From NCBI GenBank assembly GCA_026391075.1, contig JAPLES010000028.1, forward strand, positions 1-40,713: DNA of 40,713 bases, in the 5' to 3' direction. Below, piece after piece: positions 36,006 through 40,713 of this stretch. The translations under genes were made by a program, and so were the position numbers. The stretch is from Bacteroidota bacterium. Lineage in GTDB: Bacteria; Bacteroidota; Bacteroidia; Chitinophagales; LD1. The notes under the pieces were generated by a model. The model was given only the letters and a program-made list of their open reading frames with translations. It had not been told where the DNA came from and made no database searches. Every line of letters starts with the position of its first letter. Position 1 is the first letter of the stretch.

Positions 36006-36830
36006 CTATTTGCTTCTTCTTTGAACAATAAACTGCGAACTCTTATTCTTCGGAGTACGTGTTTTGTATCCCTTCGCCTTAATGTTGTTTCTTGAACGTG
36101 GGTGACCTCCAGATGCACGACCTTCTCCTCCTCCCATCGGGTGATCAACCGGATTCATTGCCACTGGTCTGTTTCTTGGTCTGCGTCCTAACCAACGTCT
36201 GCGACCGGCTTTACCCAGGCTTTGAAGATTATGATCTGCATTAGAAACGGTGCCTATAGTAGCCACACAAGTCATCAATATTTTTCTGGTTTCGCTTGAA
36301 GGCAATTTTACGATAGCGTATCTGTCTTCTTTAGCTAAAAGTTGCGCTGAAGTTCCTGCGCTTCTTACAATTGTTCCACCTTTACCCGGGTGTAATTCAA
36401 TATTATGAATAATAGCACCTAGTGGAATTTCAGAAATAGGAAGTGTATTACCTACTTCAGGAGCCGAGCCGGGACCGGCTACAACTGTTTGACCAACTTT
36501 CAAACCGTTTGGAGCAAGAATATATCTCTTCTCTCCGTCAGGATACTGGATTAATGAAATGAATGCTGTACGAATCGGGTCATACTCTACAGACACTACT
36601 TTGCCCGGAACTCCGGTTTTGTCGCGTTTGAAGTCAATAACACGGTAACGTTTTTTGTGTCCTCCACCTACGTAGCGAATGGTCATTTCACCTCTGCTGT
36701 TACGTCCTCCTGTCGATTTGTAAGGAGCGAGAAGACTCTTCTCGGGTACATCGGTAGTAATTTCTTCGAAAGTTAGAAGTTCAGTGAACCTCAAACTCGG
36801 TGTGGTCGGGCGGTATTTTTTAATCCCCAT
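36006..36830 (-). CDS. rplB: 50S ribosomal protein L2
   Basis: A 274-residue L2 with [14 protein letters not shown] start, [22 protein letters not shown], the conserved [11 protein letters not shown] and the peptidyl-transferase-region [15 protein letters not shown]; the histidine in [10 protein letters not shown] is retained. Normal length. Preceded by rplW with a rather long 99-bp gap and followed by rpsS after 43 bp. Confidence 0.98.
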   Translation of the reverse strand: MGIKKYRPTTPSLRFTELLTFEEITTDVPEKSLLAPYKSTGGRNSRGEMTIRYVGGGHKKRYRVIDFKRDKTGVPGKVVSVEYDPIRTAFISLIQYPDGEKRYILAPNGLKVGQTVVAGPGSAPEVGNTLPISEIPLGAIIHNIELHPGKGGTIVRSAGTSAQLLAKEDRYAIVKLPSSETRKILMTCVATIGTVSNADHNLQSLGKAGRRRWLGRRPRNRPVAMNPVDHPMGGGEGRASGGHPRSRNNIKAKGYKTRTPKNKSSQFIVQRRSK

Positions 36831-36929
36831 TTTATTCTTTTTAATCCTCCATTTTTGTTTTCAGTGGTTGAGTTTCCACTTTAGTTAAAGAATATTTTTT
36901 CCTAAGTCCTTGTTACAGGAAGAAGGTAT

Positions 36930-37223
36930 TTATACATTTCCGTAAAAATCAATCACTTCACCTTTCTTCAAGGTTACATATGCCTTCTTATAAGATGGCT
37001 TCATTCCAATGCCAACTCCTTTTTTTGTTTGGCGAACCTTTTTCTTTCCTACAGTTACTGTAGTGTTTACCTGCACCACCTGAACATTGTAAGTAGCCTC
37101 TACTGACTTCTTTATTTCAAGTTTGTTAGCTGTCTTTTCTACTCTGAAAGCATATCTGCTCAGTTTATCTACGCTCTTGGTTGACTTTTCAGTAACCATT
37201 GGTTTTATTAGTACGTTTGCCAT
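36930..37223 (-). CDS. rplW: 50S ribosomal protein L23
   Basis: A 97-residue L23 starting MANVLIKPMVTEKSTK, with YAFRVEKTANKLEIKKSVEATYNVQV and the loop KKKVRQTKKGVGIGMKPSYKKAYVTL. It lies at the exit-tunnel rim and binds trigger factor and SRP. Follows rplD by 20 bp. Confidence 0.97.
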   Translation of the reverse strand: MANVLIKPMVTEKSTKSVDKLSRYAFRVEKTANKLEIKKSVEATYNVQVVQVNTTVTVGKKKVRQTKKGVGIGMKPSYKKAYVTLKKGEVIDFYGNV

Positions 37224-37243
37224 GTTGTGTTCCTCCTCTTAAA

Positions 37244-37876
37244 TTAGTTGTTCGAGAAATTTGATTCAATAGCTTTTACTGCGGCTTCGCTCAGCACTAA
37301 TTTCTTGCAGTTCATAATTTCGAAAATGTTAAGGCTGTTTACCGCAGTCAACGAAACCGATGGAACGTTACGCGCAGAAAGCTGTGTGTTCTTATCAGCA
37401 CCATCCACTACGAAAGTCGTTTTAGTGCCTTTCAAATTGAGGTTATTGATAACCGCTGCAAACTCCTTGGTTTTTGGTGCAGCCAATTTGAAATCTTCTA
37501 CTATAATAATGTTACCGTCTTTTGCTTTGTAAGTAAAGGCACTTCTCTTAGCCAGGTCTTTCACCTTCTTGTTTACCTTTAAATCATAAAGGTGCGGCTT
37601 AGGACCAAATGCACGACCTCCTCCTTTTACCAACGGAGATTTCATAGAACCTCTACGAGCTCCTCCTGTTCCTTTTTGGCGGAATGCTTTTTTAGTAGTA
37701 CGGGCTACTTCGTTTTTCTCTTTCGATTTGTGCGTTCCCTGGCGCTGTGCTGCCAAATAAGATTTCACTGACAAATATACAGCGTGGTCGTTCGGTTCAA
37801 TACCGAAAATAGCGTCTGATAAATCCAGTTCTCTTCCTGTTTCTTTACCGTCTTTGTTGAGTACTTTAACCTTCAT
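37244..37876 (-). CDS. rplD: 50S ribosomal protein L4
   Basis: A 210-residue L4 with KVKVLNKDGKETG start and the extended loop QRQGTHKSKEKNEVARTTKKAFRQKGTGGARRGS that reaches the exit tunnel, followed by PLVKGGGRAFGPKPHLYDLKVNKKVK. It is the first gene of the block here: rplC and rpsJ, which normally precede it, are absent, and it has its own consensus promoter upstream. In other bacteria L4 represses its own operon by binding its leader. Confidence 0.97.
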   Translation of the reverse strand: MKVKVLNKDGKETGRELDLSDAIFGIEPNDHAVYLSVKSYLAAQRQGTHKSKEKNEVARTTKKAFRQKGTGGARRGSMKSPLVKGGGRAFGPKPHLYDLKVNKKVKDLAKRSAFTYKAKDGNIIIVEDFKLAAPKTKEFAAVINNLNLKGTKTTFVVDGADKNTQLSARNVPSVSLTAVNSLNIFEIMNCKKLVLSEAAVKAIESNFSNN

Positions 37877-37879
37877 AAT

Positions 37880-37912
37880 TCATGTTTTTAGCGTGTAAAT
37901 TACACACCCCTC
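37880..37912 (-). promoter_or_regulatory. Possible structured leader of rplD
   Basis: The short leader contains CCCT...AGGGG (37908-37922 region) and GTGTAAATTACAC (GTGTAA and TTACAC inverted). These could form small hairpins for L4 feedback. Hairpins are short, so this is a suggestion. Confidence 0.25.
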
Positions 37913-37926
37913 TTAAAAAGGGAACG

Positions 37927-37957
37927 CAAAAATATCTTTTCAGACGATAATTGCAAA
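37927..37957 (-). promoter_or_regulatory. Consensus promoter of the ribosomal block
   Basis: On the minus strand TTTG (37957-37954), 19 bp, TATTTTTG (37934-37927), an exact match to the Bacteroidota TTTG/TAnnTTTG pattern with ideal spacing. The -7 box ends 50 bp before the rplD ATG. Confidence 0.75.
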
Positions 37958-37990
37958 TGTTGGGGATAAAAAGTTGAAAGAAAGCAGGAA

Positions 37991-38033
37991 GAGTAATTAG
38001 TAGTTAGTATTGAGTATTTAGATAACAGCCAAT
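37991..38033. repeat. GAGTAATTAGTAGTTAG...AACAGCCAAT repeat, copy B
   Basis: Contains the same 17-mer GAGTAATTAGTAGTTAG as copy A at 30785-30826, then TATTGAGTATTTAG and ATAACAGCCAAT. Lies upstream of rplD, between it and the phosphodiesterase gene. Confidence 0.65.
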
Positions 38034-38086
38034 ACGTAACCCCACCTTTATAGCCTAAACACAAAAGAGGCTTTGATAGCCATTCC

Positions 38087-38899
38087 TTACTTCTTCTGTT
38101 CACAAAACTTTCTGAACTCTTCGAGCTTATCGGTATTTATCCAATCTACTCCGGCATCTAACAGGGTTTGCCATACCTTGGGTTTATCGGGAATGTGGTA
38201 GAAACGGATTTGCTTTTTTAGTTGATGCGCCTTTGCCACTAAGGAATCGAGTTTCATTTTTTCTTTTGCCGGAATATTTCCATTGCCTCTCCACATAAAA
38301 TAATTTTCCCATGCACTGCTGAAACGAGTGCTCACTTTTGAAACTGAAATGTTATCCATGTTTTGAATACCCGCATCGAGCGTGGCGAATGCGCTGTCTT
38401 CTTTTAGTAATAGTGGTACAGGGCTGTTTCCCGAAATTAAAATATTGATGGCGCGTTGATGAATTACCGAATCGTTTTTGTAAAGGGTAATTAAGTCTTC
38501 GTAGTTTTTTAAAACCTTTTTCAATTGCGCATAAGTTTCGGCACCGCCTGTTTTAAAATCAATCATAAAAGTTACGGGCGTGCTGTATCCTTTATAAACC
38601 CACCCTCCATTTTGCGCAATTACTTTTTTAATAGGGTCTAAGTAAAGTTCTTCAATAGTTTTCTTGCTGTCTAAATCAATTGGCTCGTGCGCCACTTTCA
38701 ATTCGCCATTATGTAAAAACACATCAATTTCAATACTGGGGAATCCGTTTTCGAGAGCTTCGAACAAAGGACGCTTGTGCATATAATCGTTATGCGCGTG
38801 AGCATGTAGAAGAGGAGCGAGTTGTGCGAGGGAGACACTAGACGTTAGACAATAGATTATAGATAATACAGCAATGCCAAGTGGCTTCATAAAACTCAT
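38087..38899 (-). CDS. Exported PI-PLC/glycerophosphodiester phosphodiesterase-like protein
   Basis: A 270-residue exported TIM-barrel phosphodiesterase. The signal peptide (MKPLGIAVLSIIYCLTS, ending SLAQ) starts at either 38899 or 38890; the 38899 ATG overlaps the stop of the upstream T9SS gene as ATGA. Catalytic His36 in HAHNDY, acids E57 and D59 in EIDVFLHNGEL and H71 in VAHEP form the GDPD-type site. Other motifs: VTFMIDFKT, INILISGNSP, RFYHIPDKPKVWQTLLDAGVDWINTD. Substrate could be glycerophosphodiesters or other phosphodiesters. The central part of the signal peptide is coded by a TAGAC-type repeat. Confidence 0.88.
   Translation of the reverse strand: MSFMKPLGIAVLSIIYCLTSSVSLAQLAPLLHAHAHNDYMHKRPLFEALENGFPSIEIDVFLHNGELKVAHEPIDLDSKKTIEELYLDPIKKVIAQNGGWVYKGYSTPVTFMIDFKTGGAETYAQLKKVLKNYEDLITLYKNDSVIHQRAINILISGNSPVPLLLKEDSAFATLDAGIQNMDNISVSKVSTRFSSAWENYFMWRGNGNIPAKEKMKLDSLVAKAHQLKKQIRFYHIPDKPKVWQTLLDAGVDWINTDKLEEFRKFCEQKK
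38834..38865. repeat. TAGACGTTAGACAATAGA repeat tract inside a signal-peptide coding region
   Basis: GACACTAGACGTTAGACAATAGATTATAGATA run (32 bases), with GACAATAGA also at 25846 and 25867. It codes for part of the hydrophobic core of the phosphodiesterase signal peptide. Confidence 0.55.
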
Positions 38900-39395
38900 T
38901 TCTGAATAATAAGTTTTTTCGTTACGCTGCCTTTCTCATTCTCTACAGTTACAAAGTAAATACCACTCGTAAAGGAAGAAGTTTCCAGTTTGTAGTTTAA
39001 AGTTTTCAGTTGAACAGCCGCCATCTTTCTGCCGGTTATGTCGTATACGGAAGCTGTGCTACCAAGCATAGCTTCGTCAATTGAAATTGTAATTGAGGAA
39101 GTGGCGGGGTTTGGATAAATGAGAATTTCAGTTTGTTGGTTTCGAATTGGAAAAATATTGCTTGAAATATTATCACAACGGAATTTTGCTGTAAAAATTT
39201 CTTCTGATTGATTAACAAACGGAATAAGAGTATCATATCCGATAATAAATGGATTTCCTTGATAGTCCCCAGATAAATATACATCTCCAAAAGCATCAGT
39301 AGCCAGGGCACATACATCATCTCCACCACTGTCTAAAGTTGTGGTACATTGAATTACACCACTCTCATTATATTTTACTAGAAACAGAGGGTCTA
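38896..39395 (-). pseudogene. C-terminal part of a T9SS-sorted protein, cut by an IS3 element
   Basis: Read on the minus strand up to the IS edge: a beta-propeller-like stretch (DPLFLVKYNESGVIQ, CALATDAFGDVYLSGDY, FIIGYDTL), then a T9SS type A sorting domain (EILIYPNPATSSITISI, VYDITGRKMAA, SGIYFVTVENEKGSVTKKL) ending at TGA 38896-38898. Upstream, the frame runs on into the IS left end and stops at TAA 39454-39456. The 5' portion must lie beyond the IS, outside the window. The beta-propeller repeats resemble SBBP-type repeats. Gene is interrupted, probably not expressed as a whole. Confidence 0.8.
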
Positions 39396-39421
39396 TGTAA
39401 TGCTCCCCAAAAGTTGGACTG
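39396..39421 (+). repeat. Left terminal inverted repeat of the IS
   Basis: Matches the complement of 40688-40713 at 21 of 26 positions, beginning TGTAATG. Confidence 0.8.
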
Positions 39422-39476
39422 TTAGTTAGGTCAAAGAAATAGAAACTATTACTTTAACCAAACCAACTAAAACCAA

Positions 39477-39782
39477 ATGAGAAAAGAAAGAAGAACCCTC
39501 AGCGGAGCATTCAAAGCTAAAGTTGCCTTAGAAGCTCTTCAGGAGAAAAAAACCATTGCCCAGTTAGCTATTGAGTATGAAGTTCAAGCCAACCAAATCT
39601 GTGCTTGGAAGAAACAGCTCTTAGAAAGCAGTTCAAAAATTTTTGAACAAACGAAAACTGTTGTTGACGGCAGTGCGGAAAAAGAAAAGGACGAGTTGTA
39701 TAAGCAAATTGGTAAGCTGCAAGTTCAAAACGAGTGGTTGAAAAAAAAATCTGAACAGTATCTCGGACTTAAATTCTCGTAA
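39477..39782 (+). CDS. IS3-family transposase OrfA
   Basis: A 101-residue helix-turn-helix and leucine-zipper-like protein, starting MRKERRTLSGAFKAKVALEAL. The HTH covers about residues 10-45 (TIAQLAIEYEVQANQICAWKKQ), followed by a coiled segment (EKEKDELYKQIGKLQVQNEWLKKK) that mediates assembly in this family. It stops 4 bp before OrfB, in a different frame. A run of nine A at 39741-39749 lies close to its 3' end. Confidence 0.92.
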   Translation: MRKERRTLSGAFKAKVALEALQEKKTIAQLAIEYEVQANQICAWKKQLLESSSKIFEQTKTVVDGSAEKEKDELYKQIGKLQVQNEWLKKKSEQYLGLKFS

Positions 39783-39786
39783 ACAC

Positions 39787-40713
39787 ATGATTGATAAAAC
39801 ACACGAGCAACTAAGTATTACTGAGCAGTGCGAACTGGCGGATTTGTCCAAGAGCACACTCTACTACAAACCACGCGCAGAAAAGCCGGAGAACGTGGTC
39901 TTGATGAACAGGATTGACGAGGTGTATACTAAGCGACCCTACTACGGAGCACGCAGAATACAAAAGACTTTATCTACTACCGAGAACCGAATCAACATCA
40001 AACGAATCAGACGATTGATGAAGAAAATGGGATTGCTAACTGTTTATCCGAAACGCGATTTGAGTCGTCCTGCACCATGGCACAAAAAATATCCCTACCT
40101 GTTACGAGGGCTTGCCATAGAAAGACCAAACCAGGTATGGAGCACCGATATTACTTACGTAAAAATGAATCGTGGCTACATGTATCTCATTGCTGTAATT
40201 GACTGGCACAGTCGTTTTGTATTGAGCTGGAAAATTTCCAACACCATGACCGTAGACTTTTGCAAAACGTGTTTGCAAGAAGCAATAGACAACTACGGCA
40301 CACCTGAAATCTTCAATACTGACCAAGGCAGTCAGTTCACTTCACCAGCCTTCATCAGCATCTGGGATAAACACCCGGAAGTAAAAATAAGCATGGATGG
40401 AAAAGGCAGAGCTACTGATAATGCTTTTATCGAACGGCTATGGAGAAGTGTAAAACAGGAAACCATTTATCCCAACGATTATCAGGATGGTGCTTCGCTT
40501 TGGGTGGGCTTGCACGACTACTTTACTTACTATAACAACGAACGAATACATCAGGGTTTAAAATACAAAACACCAAGAAGCATTTACCATAGTGCTTATA
40601 CCGAAAGCGAAGTCGTAAACAGAAAAGAAGAAAAAGAATTACTTTTAGAAAATGATAATCCTAAATCTATTGACCTATGTCCTACTTCAGTCCAGTCTTT
40701 GGGGTACATTACA
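39787..40713 (+). CDS. IS3-family transposase OrfB (catalytic)
   Basis: 309 codons from ATG 39787 with no stop up to the window edge. The N-terminal HTH_21-like region (YYGARRIQKTLS, INIKRIRRLMKKMGL) leads to the DDE integrase core: first D in QVWSTDITYVK, second D in FNTDQGSQFTS, E in RATDNAFIERLWRSVKQE. The C-terminus YNNERIHQGLKYKTPRSIY is typical. The open frame continues through the right inverted repeat, so the stop lies beyond the IS end or in the flanking DNA. Function: cleavage and joining of IS ends. Product is made by re-initiation or by slippage near the A9 run. Confidence 0.93.
   Translation, partial: MIDKTHEQLSITEQCELADLSKSTLYYKPRAEKPENVVLMNRIDEVYTKRPYYGARRIQKTLSTTENRINIKRIRRLMKKMGLLTVYPKRDLSRPAPWHKKYPYLLRGLAIERPNQVWSTDITYVKMNRGYMYLIAVIDWHSRFVLSWKISNTMTVDFCKTCLQEAIDNYGTPEIFNTDQGSQFTSPAFISIWDKHPEVKISMDGKGRATDNAFIERLWRSVKQETIYPNDYQDGASLWVGLHDYFTYYNNERIHQGLKYKTPRSIYHSAYTESEVVNRKEEKELLLENDNPKSIDLCPTSVQSLGYIT

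Larger units (their letters stand above)
39396..40713 (+). mobile_element. IS3-family insertion sequence
   Basis: A 1,318-bp element. Left end TGTAATG, CT, CCCCAAA, AGT, TGGACTG (39396-39421) and the complement of the right end TGTAATG, TA, CCCCAAA, GAC, TGGACTG (40713-40688) match at 21 of 26 positions; both ends follow the TG...CA rule. It carries OrfA and OrfB. The right end is the last base of the window, so the target duplication cannot be checked. It lies in a T9SS gene. Confidence 0.9.

Noticed and set aside
37900-38103. 67-codon minus-strand frame upstream of rplD
   Set aside because: Runs through repeat tracts and the promoter and overlaps the end of the phosphodiesterase gene; no family pattern.

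Overview
The window comes from a member of the Bacteroidota, probably a Chitinophagales/Sphingobacteriales-like lineage; I infer this from gene content and signals, not from a 16S gene. The evidence is: several secreted proteins ending in type IX secretion (T9SS) sorting domains or the gliding-motility-associated C-terminal (CHU_C) domain; promoters of the Bacteroidota type (TTG, 18-19 bp, TAnnTTTG); families typical of the phylum (DUF4296 lipoprotein, DUF3857/transglutaminase protein, WbqC-like protein); and AT-rich spacers full of small palindromes and degenerate tandem repeats of the kind common in this phylum.

Layout. 1-5.5 kb: a VF530 fragment and aroC (-), hutI (+), a LolD-like ABC ATPase (-), sucC and a dipeptide epimerase (+). 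5.6-11.7 kb: a 1,250-residue TPR/DUF3857/transglutaminase protein (-), a WbqC-like protein (+) and an oligopeptide-type binding lipoprotein (-). 11.9-16.4 kb: a very large glycine-rich, collagen-like, PKD/CHU_C surface protein and an EVE-domain protein (+). 16.5-21.1 kb: scoA/scoB CoA-transferase and a DUF4296 lipoprotein (-), a YggS-type PLP protein and a T9SS-exported phosphoesterase (+). 21.1-25.7 kb, all (-): carbamoyltransferase, DUF5989 and SxtJ-like trio, then purC and phoH. 25.9-29.5 kb, mostly (+): SAM hydroxide adenosyltransferase, two poorly known small genes, an ABM monooxygenase and a DMT transporter. 29.6-35 kb (-): an RsmB-type rRNA methyltransferase, ychF and a T9SS protein with a frameshifted signal peptide. 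35.2-37.9 kb (-): an isolated ribosomal block rplD-rplW-rplB-rpsS-rplV with its own promoter and terminator. 38.1-40.7 kb: a PI-PLC/GDPD-like phosphodiesterase, a T9SS protein cut by an insertion, and a complete IS3-family element whose right end is the last base of the window.

Most of the window is core metabolism and housekeeping without a single large functional cluster. The unusual signals are: (i) many small palindromic repeats of at least six kinds, including two 24-bp perfect hairpins of one family placed in the same reading frame inside hutI and the epimerase gene; (ii) a two-hairpin repeat whose two copies keep the fold with different stem sequences, one copy supplying the purine-rich stretch just before a start codon; (iii) a detached piece of the S10 ribosomal operon; (iv) a carbamoyltransferase-DUF5989-SxtJ trio with no glycan cluster around it; (v) two T9SS genes damaged by a frameshift and by an IS. 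No tRNA, rRNA or CRISPR array was recognised, and no stretch longer than about 250 bases lacks a gene.
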